Notes: a model not told the origin generated them from the letters alone. A stretch of 59,229 bases of DNA from CAZTCJ01 sp964612085 (GCA_964612085.1 CAZTCJ010000015.1:1-59229); one strand, 5' to 3'; positions 1-8,607 are shown, numbered from the stretch's first letter. Made by a program: numbers and translations.

Positions 1-1254
1 CAGCGTGGCGCGATCCATGGCCTCGGGCTTCATGATCGGGGTGACAAAATTGTACTTGGAGAAGTCGAAGACCTCGACCTTGTCGCCCAGTTCCTGGAAG
101 AGCGGCGTGAACGGCCAGGGCGTATACATGGACCAGTTAGCGAGATCGGGATTCCATTCCCGCGCCATCTGATAGGTCTCTTCGAGGGTTTCGGGCGTTT
201 CGTTGTCGAGACCGACGATGAACTGCGCTTCGGTGAAAATATCCGCATTGCGCAAAAGCTCGATGGCCCGGCGGTTGTCGGCGACCTTGGTCTCCTTGTT
301 GAAGCGGTCGAGCTTCAACTGGGCCGCCGCTTCCGTGCCCAGCGAGACATGGACGAGCCCGGCCTTGCGGTAGAGCGGCAGGAATTCCTCATCCCGCAGA
401 ATATCCGTCACCCGCGTATTGATGCCCCATTTGACCTTGTCGGGCAGGCCGCGGGCGATCAGTTCCTCGCAGAAGGCGATGAATTTCTTGCGGTTGATGG
501 TGGGTTCCTCGTCCGCCAGGATGAAGAAGCCGACCTGATGATCCTTGACCAGGGTTTCGATCTCATCGACCACCTTTTTGGGATCGCGGATACGGTAATC
601 GCGCCAGAATTTCCACTGGGAGCAGAACGAACAGGTGAACGGGCAGCCCCGCGCCATATTGGGGATCGCCACCCGCACGCCCAAGGGCACATAGATGTAT
701 TTTTCCCATTCCAGAAGCGACCAGTCCGGACTAATGGCATCGATATCCTTGACCGTCGGCGCGGCCTGGGTGGCAATGATCTGATCGCCGTCGCGATAGG
801 CGAGCCCCTGGATTTCGGAGCGGGCCTCGGGCCAGCGCTTCTCGTCCACCGCGCGCACCAGGTTCTGGAAGATCTCCTCGCCCTCGCCGCGCACGATCAC
901 GTCCACATGGGGCGCCTCGGAGAGAACCTGCTTGTACATGAAGGTGGCGTGGACCCCGCCCAGCACCCGGACCGCGTCGGGGCAGGCCTCTTGCGCAATC
1001 TCCAGGACCCGTTCGGCCGTGTAGATCGACGGGGTGATGGCCGTGACGCCGACAATATCGGGCTTCAACTCGGCAAGACGCTCACCCAGATCGTCATCCT
1101 CAATGTGATTGGTCATCGCATCGATGAAATGAATGTCGTCGAAGCCCGCCGAGCGCAAAGCGCCCGCTAGATAGGCAACCCAAGCAGGCGGCCAGTTGCC
1201 GGCGATTTCGGCGCCCCCGGAGTGATAATTCGGATGGACCAGGACGATACGCAT
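1..1254 (-). CDS. bchE: Anaerobic Mg-protoporphyrin IX monomethyl ester cyclase BchE (5' part, runs off the window)
   Basis: B12-binding radical SAM enzyme that forms the isocyclic E ring of bacteriochlorophyll without oxygen, taking the oxygen atom from water. Read on the minus strand from the ATG at 1254; 418 codons are visible with no stop and the gene continues past position 1. The N-terminus (MRIVLVHPNYHSGGAEIAGN, then WPPAWVAYL) is the BchE-type cobalamin-binding start. Around residues 200-215 lies the radical SAM cluster motif in NMARGCPFTCSFCSQWKFWR (CxxxCxxC). AGGAGG lies 8 bases upstream of the ATG. An FNR-type box and a PpsR-type box sit directly upstream. Family members are about 550-600 residues, so roughly the last quarter is missing. 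Other B12-radical SAM enzymes share the fold, but the N-terminal and cluster motifs are characteristic of BchE. Confidence 0.93.
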   Translation of the reverse strand, partial: MRIVLVHPNYHSGGAEIAGNWPPAWVAYLAGALRSAGFDDIHFIDAMTNHIEDDDLGERLAELKPDIVGVTAITPSIYTAERVLEIAQEACPDAVRVLGGVHATFMYKQVLSEAPHVDVIVRGEGEEIFQNLVRAVDEKRWPEARSEIQGLAYRDGDQIIATQAAPTVKDIDAISPDWSLLEWEKYIYVPLGVRVAIPNMARGCPFTCSFCSQWKFWRDYRIRDPKKVVDEIETLVKDHQVGFFILADEEPTINRKKFIAFCEELIARGLPDKVKWGINTRVTDILRDEEFLPLYRKAGLVHVSLGTEAAAQLKLDRFNKETKVADNRRAIELLRNADIFTEAQFIVGLDNETPETLEETYQMAREWNPDLANWSMYTPWPFTPLFQELGDKVEVFDFSKYNFVTPIMKPEAMDRATL

Positions 1255-1270
1255 GGTGAAGCCTCCTTGT

Positions 1271-1288
1271 TGTCAAGCTAACCTGACA
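1271..1288. promoter_or_regulatory. PpsR/CrtJ-type operator of bchE
   Basis: Read on the bchE strand: TGTCAGGTTAGCTTGACA. This is an exact TGT-N12-ACA site with extended 5-base arms (TGTCA/TGACA). It lies 17-34 bases upstream of the bchE ATG, between the FNR-type box and the ribosome binding site, so a bound repressor would overlap the expected core promoter or transcription start. PpsR/CrtJ represses bch/crt genes under oxygen in purple bacteria. Seen: the motif and its position. Inferred: the regulator, whose gene is not in the window. Confidence 0.75.
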
Positions 1289-1307
1289 TAAGAGGCATCC
1301 GTAAAAA

Positions 1308-1321
1308 TTGACGCACATCAA
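1308..1321. promoter_or_regulatory. FNR/CRP-family anaerobic activator box of bchE
   Basis: On the bchE strand the sequence is TTGATGTGCGTCAA, one mismatch from the FNR consensus TTGAT-N4-ATCAA. It is centred about 60 bases upstream of the bchE ATG. The arms (TTGAT and GTCAA) are identical to those of the box upstream of ccoN at the other end of the window, which suggests one regulator for both genes. No clear -10 hexamer stands at the ideal class II distance. Confidence 0.72.
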
Positions 1322-1436
1322 TCGGTTCGGTTCGGGCCCGGCTTTTGCGCGATGGGCCGTTCTAGGCGCTCTGAAAAATCGTTCGGAAGGGTTTTGGGGC
1401 CGTTTCGTCCGTTGCTTTTTGCGCTTCGAAAGAAGA

Positions 1437-1462
1437 GAGGGGCCGGGTGCATCCGGCCCCTC
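1437..1462 (-). terminator. Intrinsic terminator downstream of the fasciclin/RTX gene
   Basis: Perfect 10-base inverted repeat GAGGGGCCGG / CCGGCCCCTC around a 6-base loop. On the minus strand it is followed by TCTTCTTTCG. It starts 12 bases past the stop codon of the FAS1/RTX gene and separates it from bchE. Confidence 0.8.
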
Positions 1463-1474
1463 CCATGGATCGGT

Positions 1475-4093
1475 TTAGGCGAAGACGAAATCCGCGTCGC
1501 TCAGATCCTCGATATCGAGCCTGCGGAAGAAAATGGTCTCGCCCGTTCCCTGATCGGTGAAGATCAGGTCGCGGCCGTCTTCCACCGAAGCGGCGACGAA
1601 CTCCTCAAGGCTGGTGATCCCGAGCCCGCTCACATCCAGCAGATCGCCCTGCTTCTGACGGAAATCGCGGACGAAGTCGTGACCGTCGCCGCTGGCGAAC
1701 ACAAAGGTGTCGGCACCACGGCCACCCTTCAGGAAGTCGTCGCCCTCTCCGCCGTTGAGGATATCGTCGCCCCGGCCACCCTTCAGGAAGTCGTCGCCCT
1801 CTCCGCCGTTGAGGATATCGTCGCCCCGGCCGGCGAAGAGGCCGTCATCGCCCTCGCCGCCGAACAGGACATCATCACCGTTATGGGCTAGCAACCGGTC
1901 ATTGCCGGCGCCGCCGTCGAGCGTGTCGTCGCCATTGCGGGCCCTGAGGAAATCGTTGCCATCGCCGCCCAGCAGCACGTCGTTGTCGTTGCGGCCCTTG
2001 AGGCGGTCCCCGTCGTCATCGCCCACCAGCAGAACCACTTTATCCCTTCCGTTGGTCTCCGGAATATCGAGCGGGAGCAGCACATTGTCGATGGCATGAA
2101 TAATGCCGTTCGACGCCTGAATATCGGTCGCGACGAGTTGCGGATCGGGCAGATCCGGCTCCTGATCGACGAGCGTGGTGCCGTCAATGCCGACCGAGCC
2201 GCCCTGCTGCGTTTCGACCGAGTCCACGAGCGACAGTTGCGCCAATTGCTGGGCGTCGGGCGCCACATGATACAGCAAGATTTCCGACAAAAGCGGCAGC
2301 GGATCGCCACGGCCCAATTCAGTCAGGGCCGTGACGATGAAATCCAAAGCGCCCTGCTCGTCCGTGCCGGTGAAGCCCAGATTGGTCGCGAGTTGGACGA
2401 AGGCCGCATCGGTCGGCGCGAATACGGTGAGGTCCGCATCCGCCGCATCCAGCGCGCCCGTCAGTCCGGCCGTGTCCAGGGCGGCGTTGAGCAGATCGAA
2501 ATCCGTATTGTCGTCATCCGGACCGTCGCCCGACGCCGCGACCGTACCCGCGATGGTGGGTACATCATTGCCTTCGAGATCGAGCGGCAGCAGCACCCGG
2601 TCGATGGCATGCACAACACCGTTCGCCGCCTGAATATCCGTGGCGACGAGCGCCGGGTCGATGATGTCCGGCTCCAGATCGACCAGCACCGCGCCATCGA
2701 CCCCGATGGTGTTGCCTTCAAGGGTCTCGACCGTCTCAAGCTGTTCGATTTGCGCCAGTTGCTTGGCGTCCGGAGACACATGATAGGTCAGGATCTGGGT
2801 GAGCGGCGCGGTAAAATCGCCGCCGCCCAGATCGGACAGCGCCGCCAGGATGAAATCCAAAGCGCCCTGCTCATCCGTCCCCGTGAAGCCCAGATCGGTG
2901 GCCAATTGCAGGAAGGCGGCATCGGTGGGGGCAAAGACGGTCAAATCGGCATCTTCCGCATCGAGCGTGTCGGCGAGGCCGGCCGCCTGCACGGAAGCAA
3001 GCAGGAGATCGAAGTCGGTGTTGTCGTCATCCGGACCGTCGCCCGATGCCGCCACCAGGCCCGTGATGGTGGGCACGTCGTTGCCTTCCAGGTCGAGCGG
3101 CAGCAGTACCCGGTCCACCACATGCACAACACCATTCGCCGTCTGAATGTCCGTGGCGATGAGCGCCGGGTCGATGATGTCCGGCTCCAGATCGACGAGC
3201 ACCGTGCCGTCAACGCCGATGGTGTTGCCCTCGAGCGTGGCCACCGTGTCGAGCGGCGCGATCTGCGCCAGTTGCTTGGCTTCGGGCGAGACGTGGTAAG
3301 TCAGGATCTGGGTGAGTGGCGCGGTGAAATCGCCGCCGCCCAAATCGGAGAGCGCCGCCAGGATGAAGTCGAGCGCGCCCTGCTCATCCGTGCCGTCGAA
3401 ACCCAGATCCAGGGCCAGTTGCACGAACGCGTCGTCATTGGGGGCGAAGACGGTCAGATCGGCATCCGCCGCGTCGAGGGTCTCGGCGAGCCCCGCCGCC
3501 TGCACGGCGGCAAGCAGCAGATCGAAATCCTCTCCATTGGCATCGGGGCCGTCGCCGGAAGCCGCCACCAGGCCGGTGATGGTCGGCACGTCATTGCCTT
3601 CCAGATCGAGCGGCAACAGCACCCGGTCGATCACATGAACGATACCGTTCGTTGCTTCGAGGTCCGTTTGCACCAGGGCCGGATTGATCAGGTCGGGCTC
3701 ATTGTCGATCAGCGTCAAGCCATTGGGCGTGATCGTCTGGCCTTCAAACAGGGTGTCCACGGTCTCAAGCGCGCTGATCGCGGCCAGATCCTTGGTACCC
3801 GGAGAAACGTGGTAGGTCAGAATGTCGGTCAGGGGGGCGATGGGATCGCCGCCGCCCAATCCGGTAAGGGCGAAAACGAGGAAATCGAAGACGGCCGTCT
3901 CGTCCTGGATGTCTCCCCTGTAGCCCAAATCGCTCGCTAATTGCGTGAACGCTGCATCGGTCGGTGCGAAAACGGTCAGGTCGGCACCCTCTGCATCGAG
4001 AGTGTCGACTAGGCCTGCCGCGCCTAGAGCATTGACAAGAATATTGAAATCGTCAGAACCGGTCGCAATGCCGGCAATCGTCGTGTCTGCCAT
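1475..4093 (-). CDS. Secreted protein with four fasciclin (FAS1) domains and C-terminal RTX repeats
   Basis: 872 residues. Four FAS1 adhesion domains occupy about residues 1-163, 164-334, 335-504 and 505-675. Each carries the LTVFAPTDAAF H1-type motif, an ILTYHVSP segment and a VVHVIDRVLLP-type H2 motif. An RTX block with GGxGxDxLx nonapeptides follows at about 683-800, then a hydrophobic-acidic tail ending DADFVFA. There is no N-terminal signal peptide, so export by a type I secretion system through the C-terminus is inferred; no such system is in the window. GGAGG lies 6 bases upstream of the ATG. Domains 2 and 3 are nearly identical, and the RTX block contains an exact 54-base tandem duplication. 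FAS1 domains mediate cell or matrix adhesion, so a biofilm or surface role is plausible. Confidence 0.88.
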   Translation of the reverse strand: MADTTIAGIATGSDDFNILVNALGAAGLVDTLDAEGADLTVFAPTDAAFTQLASDLGYRGDIQDETAVFDFLVFALTGLGGGDPIAPLTDILTYHVSPGTKDLAAISALETVDTLFEGQTITPNGLTLIDNEPDLINPALVQTDLEATNGIVHVIDRVLLPLDLEGNDVPTITGLVAASGDGPDANGEDFDLLLAAVQAAGLAETLDAADADLTVFAPNDDAFVQLALDLGFDGTDEQGALDFILAALSDLGGGDFTAPLTQILTYHVSPEAKQLAQIAPLDTVATLEGNTIGVDGTVLVDLEPDIIDPALIATDIQTANGVVHVVDRVLLPLDLEGNDVPTITGLVAASGDGPDDDNTDFDLLLASVQAAGLADTLDAEDADLTVFAPTDAAFLQLATDLGFTGTDEQGALDFILAALSDLGGGDFTAPLTQILTYHVSPDAKQLAQIEQLETVETLEGNTIGVDGAVLVDLEPDIIDPALVATDIQAANGVVHAIDRVLLPLDLEGNDVPTIAGTVAASGDGPDDDNTDFDLLNAALDTAGLTGALDAADADLTVFAPTDAAFVQLATNLGFTGTDEQGALDFIVTALTELGRGDPLPLLSEILLYHVAPDAQQLAQLSLVDSVETQQGGSVGIDGTTLVDQEPDLPDPQLVATDIQASNGIIHAIDNVLLPLDIPETNGRDKVVLLVGDDDGDRLKGRNDNDVLLGGDGNDFLRARNGDDTLDGGAGNDRLLAHNGDDVLFGGEGDDGLFAGRGDDILNGGEGDDFLKGGRGDDILNGGEGDDFLKGGRGADTFVFASGDGHDFVRDFRQKQGDLLDVSGLGITSLEEFVAASVEDGRDLIFTDQGTGETIFFRRLDIEDLSDADFVFA
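1721..1828. repeat. Exact 54-bp tandem duplication inside the RTX block
   Basis: Positions 1721-1774 and 1775-1828 are identical. Each unit encodes 18 residues, that is two RTX nonapeptides (GRGDDILNG GEGDDFLKG), so the reading frame is kept. Exact identity points to recent slippage or unequal exchange. Confidence 0.9.
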
Positions 4094-4572
4094 GAGTGCC
4101 TCCTAACAGTCTTCCACAGCGGAAGACGCACGCGTTAAGGGGCGGTGACCGCCCCGACAAGGCACCGCGCGTCGGCATGACACCAGCGATGACAAATGCA
4201 GCCCGTACTTGTCATATGCAGGGGTCTCTACCTCACGCTGAAATAGATAAGGGGCACCCAGCGTCAATAGGTGCACGGAGAATAATCGATCTGAAAGTCT
4301 CAAGATGAATTTCAGATGACTACTGAGTAACAGACCTGTGTATCAGCCCGTATTTCGGGTTCTGACGATCGCGTAATACGCGTCCCGAACGGCGGCCCGC
4401 GATGCCGGGTCCGGGACCTTGCCGGACCAAACCCGGCCGGATGGTCCCGCAAGCCCGTCTTGGCGAAACCGTGCGCAGGATCCGGTCTTTCGTCATGACC
4501 CTTGCAAGACAGGCCTTTCTCGCGGCACGCTCTTGTGTTGACGGCGCAACCATGGGGGTGGCAGGCGGCGAG
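4094..4572. other. Divergent intergenic region between the fasciclin gene and the carboxylate-amine ligase
   Basis: No convincing gene. It holds the leader hairpin at 4109-4127, a GGGGCGG-TGA-CCGCCCC inverted repeat at 4139-4155 without a T-tract, and a 13-base palindrome CGCGTAATACGCG at 4370-4382. Either inverted repeat could be an operator. Short open frames here have no ribosome binding site or recognisable sequence. Confidence 0.5.
4109..4127. other. Hairpin in the 5' leader of the fasciclin/RTX gene
   Basis: Perfect 7-base inverted repeat GTCTTCC / GGAAGAC with a 5-base loop, 16 bases upstream of the ATG at 4093 and adjoining its GGAGG ribosome binding site. It could influence translation or be an operator. 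Confidence 0.4.
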
Positions 4573-5715
4573 ATGGCATTACAGACTCCCGAACTCACCC
4601 TAGGGGTTGAGGAAGAATATCTGCTCGTCGATCCGGAAACGCGGGATCTGGCGAGCCGTCCACCGGCGGGCTTCATGGAGCTGTGCGAGGCGCGGCTGGG
4701 CTCGCGGGTGACCCATGAGTTCCTGCAGTCCCAGGTCGAAATCGGCACCTCGCCCCGCCGGACCGTGGCCGAAGTCGCCAGCGAATTGCGCGAGTTGCGG
4801 TACACCGTCGCCGCCTGCGCGGCCGAGTTCGGCATGTGTCTGATCGCGGCATCGACCCATCCCTGGGCGCCCTGGCACACCCAGTTTCCGGTAGAGATGG
4901 AGCGCTACCGGCTCCTGACCGATCTGCACCAGGGATTAGCGCGGCGCATGGTGATCTGCGGCATGCACGTTCACGCGGGCATCAGCGACAACGATCTGCG
5001 CATCGATATGATGAACCAGGTCGGGTATTTCCTGCCGCACCTGCTGGCGCTGACCACTTCCTCGCCGTTCTGGGAGGGCCACGATACGGGCCTCAAGGCA
5101 TTCCGTCCGAGCGTCTTCGGCAACCTGCCGCGCTCTGGCATGCCCGAACGGCTGGACAGTTACGGCGACTGGCAGGAAATGCTGGATCTGCTGGCCGAGA
5201 CCGGCCTGTGCGAGGACCCGACCAAAATCTGGTGGGACATCCGGCCCAGCGCCCGCCATCCGACCCTGGAGATGCGCATCTGCGATATCTGCACCAGCGT
5301 CGATGACGCCGTCGCGATTGCCGCCCTTTATCAATCCATTCTGGCGATGCTCAGCCATCACCGCGCCAACAATCTCATCTGGCGCCGCTACCGGCGGATC
5401 TTTCTGGCCGAGAACAAGTGGATCGCGCAACGCTACGGCGTCGAGGGCAGCATGGCGGATCTGGGTCAGCGCAAACGCACACCTTTGGCGGAACTGACGG
5501 AAGAACTGATCGATATGCTGCGTCCGCATGCGGAGGAGCTGGGTTGTCTGACGGAGATCGGCCATGCCCGCGAGATCGTGCGCAGAGGCACGAGCGCCGA
5601 CCGCCAGCTTGCCGTCTACCGCGAAGCGCTCGCCGCCGGGGCCGATCCCCATGAAGCGCAAAAGCGTGTCGTCGATTGGCTGATCGCGGCATCGCTCGAG
5701 GGCATATCGGCATAA
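4573..5715 (+). CDS. GCS2/YbdK-type carboxylate-amine ligase
   Basis: 380 residues, close to the usual YbdK length (about 370). The N-terminal TLGVEEEYLLVDPETRDL is the family's ATP/metal-binding signature. Further signatures are a CGMHVHAGI segment and WWDIRPSARHPTLEMRICD. The family catalyses ATP-dependent amide bonds between carboxylates and amines, classically weak glutamate-cysteine ligase activity; the true substrate is unknown. The ATG at 4573 is preceded by AGGCGGCGAG; an in-frame ATG at 4552 is possible and more distal ones look like leader. It is followed after 40 bases by a GST-like gene, probably co-transcribed. This could link it to glutathione-like chemistry or to the ATP-grasp cluster 4 kb downstream. 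Confidence 0.88.
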   Translation: MALQTPELTLGVEEEYLLVDPETRDLASRPPAGFMELCEARLGSRVTHEFLQSQVEIGTSPRRTVAEVASELRELRYTVAACAAEFGMCLIAASTHPWAPWHTQFPVEMERYRLLTDLHQGLARRMVICGMHVHAGISDNDLRIDMMNQVGYFLPHLLALTTSSPFWEGHDTGLKAFRPSVFGNLPRSGMPERLDSYGDWQEMLDLLAETGLCEDPTKIWWDIRPSARHPTLEMRICDICTSVDDAVAIAALYQSILAMLSHHRANNLIWRRYRRIFLAENKWIAQRYGVEGSMADLGQRKRTPLAELTEELIDMLRPHAEELGCLTEIGHAREIVRRGTSADRQLAVYREALAAGADPHEAQKRVVDWLIAASLEGISA

Positions 5716-5755
5716 GGTCGAGACTCTCATTCACCAAGAGCACTCCTGAGCGGCG

Positions 5756-6511
5756 ATGACAGCACAAGCACCGTTACTGTTGATCGGGGAAGCCTTCGCC
5801 CCCTGGACCCAGAAAGCCCGCTGGGCGCTTGAGCATTGCGGACAAGCTTTCGATTACGAGGAATACACCCCAACCCTGAGCGAACCGGGGTTGCGGTGGC
5901 GCTTGCGGCAATGGTCCGGTGTTGTCTCCGTTCCGATGATGCTCGCTGGCGATCGGGTCATACGCGGCTCCTGGGAGATCGCGCACTACGCCAACGAAGC
6001 GGCGGCTGACGGACGCCTTGGCGACTTCCAGGCGATCGAGCCCTGGAACGATTTGAGCGAAGCCGCCTTGGCCGAGGGCAGGACGCGGGTCGTGCGCTGC
6101 ATGCTTGCCAATGCCCAGGCGCAGGAGGAATCGCTTCCCGCCTTCGTGCCCGGAGCATTGCGCCGTTCCCTCCGGTTTGTCTCGCGCAATGCCTTGAACC
6201 GGCTGGACCGCAAATATGCCCATCTGGTGAAAGCGGGCGCCTTGCGTCACGCGCTCGAACGCACGCGCGACGGCCTGGCGCAGGCCGGCGGCGATTATCT
6301 GCTGGGCCGGTTCAGCTATGCCGACATCACCATGGCGGTGGTGTTGGAGGTCGTCGCACCCATCGCCCATGTGGACCCGCCTCTCGGCCCCGCGACCCGA
6401 CGCTGCTGGGCCGATCCGGCGCTGGCTGACGACTTCCAGGATCTGCTGGCGTGGCGGGATCGGCTGGCGGCAACGGAGGCGATTTCCTACTCCCAACTCA
6501 GATCGTCATGA
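5756..6511 (+). CDS. Glutathione S-transferase-like protein
   Basis: 251 residues. The thioredoxin-like N-terminal domain begins LLLIGEAFAPWTQKARWALE and includes a VVSVPMML segment with the cis-Pro typical of GSTs, followed by GSWEIAHYANE at the glutathione gamma-glutamyl position. The helical C-terminal domain holds GDYLLGRFSYADITMAVVLE, the usual N-capping box region. No CxxC is present, so it is transferase-like rather than glutaredoxin-like. It follows the YbdK-type ligase by 40 bases. Its last 14 bases overlap the 3' end of the convergent LysR gene. Substrate unknown. Confidence 0.82.
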   Translation: MTAQAPLLLIGEAFAPWTQKARWALEHCGQAFDYEEYTPTLSEPGLRWRLRQWSGVVSVPMMLAGDRVIRGSWEIAHYANEAAADGRLGDFQAIEPWNDLSEAALAEGRTRVVRCMLANAQAQEESLPAFVPGALRRSLRFVSRNALNRLDRKYAHLVKAGALRHALERTRDGLAQAGGDYLLGRFSYADITMAVVLEVVAPIAHVDPPLGPATRRCWADPALADDFQDLLAWRDRLAATEAISYSQLRSS

Positions 6512-7400
6512 GCGTCTCGGAAGACGACACAAGCGTCTTCAGAAGCGGATTGGGAAACCGGCGGCGCAAGGTGATGGCGTAAAACGTCTCCTTGAGACCG
6601 GGCATCTGCGCCGCTTCGGTGAGAAGGCCCGCCTCGATCTCGTCCTTCACGATAATGGGCGGCACGACCGCCAGACCGATATCGGCCCGCGCCATGAGCC
6701 GCAGCATGGCCATGTCATCGACTTCGGCGGCGAGACGCGGGCGCAGCCCGAGCTGATCGACCATGGAATCGAAACCGATCCGTATACTGCTTTGCCCGGT
6801 CGGCACCACCAGCGGCTCGCTCTCCAGCAGAGCTTCGAGCTTGCGCCGCTTGCCGATCCGCCGTTTCGTGCCGATAAGGCTGACCGATTGCTCCGCGATG
6901 AGATGACTGATCCAGGGCCGTGCGCCGTCAGCGGGCGGCGGCGCGTTGACCAGAACCGCATCGAGCCGGTGCGCCTCCAGAAGCCTTAGAAGGTGATCCA
7001 TGCTGCCGGAGCGCAGAATGATCTCCACGCCTTCCTGGCCCAAGAGCGGCTTCAGAAAGGCGATCTGAAAATTACGCGACAGGGTGGCCAGCGCGCCGAT
7101 GTGCAAGATCTTGCCCGCCGCCCCGCCCCGGGTCTGCATGACATCGATCAGTTCATTGCCAATGGCGAAGATCGCGTCGGCATGGTCCAGAACGATGTGG
7201 CCGGCCTCGGTCAGGACGAGCTGGCGTCCCTGGCGGTCGAACAGCGGGTATCCAAGGGCGTCCTCCAGCTTGCCGATCTGGACCGAAAGTGCGGACTGAG
7301 AGACGTGGAGGCGTTCGGCGGCGCGGGTCAGATGGCCTTCATGGGCCACCGCCCAAAAATAGCGCAGATGATGAAAATTGAGCGACCCGATCGTTTTCAT
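6498..7400 (-). CDS. LysR-family regulator, NhaR-like, divergent from sbtA
   Basis: 300 residues. The N-terminal winged helix LNFHHLRYFWAVAHEGHLTR through AAERLHVSQSALSVQI is very close to the NhaR subfamily (NYHHLxYFW), whose known members respond to sodium and control Na+/H+ antiporters. The periplasmic-binding-like effector domain occupies about residues 90-300. The start at 7400 (MKTIGSLNFHH) is preferred because the frame upstream lacks family similarity. It is transcribed away from sbtA across an AT-rich gap, the standard layout for a LysR protein and its target. Inference: it controls the sodium-dependent bicarbonate transporter, perhaps by sensing Na+. Confidence 0.88.
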   Translation of the reverse strand: MKTIGSLNFHHLRYFWAVAHEGHLTRAAERLHVSQSALSVQIGKLEDALGYPLFDRQGRQLVLTEAGHIVLDHADAIFAIGNELIDVMQTRGGAAGKILHIGALATLSRNFQIAFLKPLLGQEGVEIILRSGSMDHLLRLLEAHRLDAVLVNAPPPADGARPWISHLIAEQSVSLIGTKRRIGKRRKLEALLESEPLVVPTGQSSIRIGFDSMVDQLGLRPRLAAEVDDMAMLRLMARADIGLAVVPPIIVKDEIEAGLLTEAAQMPGLKETFYAITLRRRFPNPLLKTLVSSSETLMTI

Positions 7401-7561
7401 GAGGACGGCTCTTCCGGCGGCATTCGGAAACATGCGGCTGGGCCGCAGGATAGATCGTTCTATTCCATATATCAATTTATTCTAAACAATCTATTTTACG
7501 CAACGCCTGGTTTTGATCATTGTGGCCGCCGCATTTCGTCAGGCTACAGTGGATTGAAAAT
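7401..7561. promoter_or_regulatory. Divergent lysR/sbtA promoter region with LysR-type operator
   Basis: 161 bases, with a strongly AT-rich core at about 7450-7500. The dyad ATAGA-TCGT-TCTAT at 7450-7463 fits a LysR-type T-N11-A recognition site. A second partly related AT-rich element lies at 7479-7496. No ribosome binding site better than GGATTGAA precedes the sbtA ATG at 7562. Confidence 0.5.
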
Positions 7562-8569
7562 ATGGATCTGTTTCTCAATTTTGCGCAGACCTTTCTCGGG
7601 CAGTTTCAAAAACCGACACTCGCCTTCCTGCTCGGGGGCATGCTGATCGCCGCCTTGGGCAGCAAGCTCACCGTGCCGGATGCCATTTACCGCTTTATCG
7701 TGTTCGTCCTGCTGCTCAGTATCGGGATCGAAGGCGGCATGGAGATCCGGGAAGCGGATCTGAGCGCTCTTCTACTGCCGGCCTTTCTTGCCATGGTCAT
7801 CGGCTGCGCGATCGTTTTGATCGGCGTGGTCACCTTGGCCAAACTGCCGGGCGTGCGGCAGGACGACGGCATCGCGACGGCGGGCTTGTTCGGCGCGGTG
7901 AGCGCCTCGACGCTTGCCGCCGCCATGGTCACCCTTCAGGAAGAGGAGGTGTTCTTCGAGGCCTGGGTGCCCGCCCTTTATCCGTTCATGGACATTCCCG
8001 CCCTTGTTCTGGCGATCGTGCTCGCGAGCATTTACCTCCAGCGCAGCAAGGGGAACGGACGCGCAAAGGTCAAGGTCTGGCCCATTGTGGTGGACAGCCT
8101 GCGCGGCTCGGCGCTCTCGGCGCTCCTTCTGGGCATGCTGCTTGGCCTTGTGACACGGCCCGATGCTGTGCACGAAGAATTCTACGAGCCCCTGTTCCGT
8201 GGCTTCCTGTCCATCCTGATGCTCATCATGGGAATTGAAGCCTATCAGCGCCTGGATGAATTGCGCCGGGTCGCCCACTGGTACGCGGTCTACGCCGCCA
8301 TCGCGCCGATTGTGCACGGCCTGTTTGCCTTCGCGCTCGGCTATGTGGCCCATGTGGCGACCGGGTTCAGCCCGGGCGGCGTCATCCTGCTGGCCGTCAT
8401 CGCCGCGTCGAACTCCGACATTTCCGGGCCGCCCACCTTGCGCGCCGGTATCCCGACCGCCAACCCGTCGTCGTTCATCGGCTCGTCCACCGGCGTCGGC
8501 ACACCGGTTGCCATCGCCATCTGCATTCCCTTATTCCTGGCGCTCGGCGAACTGGTCTTTGGATTGTAA
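7562..8569 (+). CDS. sbtA: Sodium-dependent bicarbonate transporter SbtA
   Basis: 335 residues and almost wholly hydrophobic, about ten membrane segments in two inverted five-helix halves as in SbtA. It begins MDLFLNFAQTFLGQFQKPTL and has the family segments LLLSIGIEGGMEI, GLFGAVSASTLAAAMV and YPFMDIPALVLAIVLASIYL. SbtA imports HCO3- with Na+ and is best known from the cyanobacterial carbon-concentrating mechanism; homologues occur in autotrophic proteobacteria. Here it would feed CO2 fixation or anaplerosis in a phototroph, although no carboxylase gene is visible. The cytoplasmic linker between the halves is short. The SbtB-like gene follows 38 bases later, with DUF6671 after it. Confidence 0.9.
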   Translation: MDLFLNFAQTFLGQFQKPTLAFLLGGMLIAALGSKLTVPDAIYRFIVFVLLLSIGIEGGMEIREADLSALLLPAFLAMVIGCAIVLIGVVTLAKLPGVRQDDGIATAGLFGAVSASTLAAAMVTLQEEEVFFEAWVPALYPFMDIPALVLAIVLASIYLQRSKGNGRAKVKVWPIVVDSLRGSALSALLLGMLLGLVTRPDAVHEEFYEPLFRGFLSILMLIMGIEAYQRLDELRRVAHWYAVYAAIAPIVHGLFAFALGYVAHVATGFSPGGVILLAVIAASNSDISGPPTLRAGIPTANPSSFIGSSTGVGTPVAIAICIPLFLALGELVFGL

Positions 8570-8607
8570 GAGACGATTGCTCATTTCAGCCGGATCTGGA
8601 GGATCAC

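Noticed and set aside
349..1170. Plus-strand open frame opposite bchE
   Set aside because: The minus strand gives the clear BchE sequence with its radical SAM motif; the plus frame has no recognisable domain.
4139..4155. GGGGCGG-TGA-CCGCCCC as a terminator
   Set aside because: No T-tract on either strand and it lies between divergent genes, where no terminator is expected; kept only as a possible operator.
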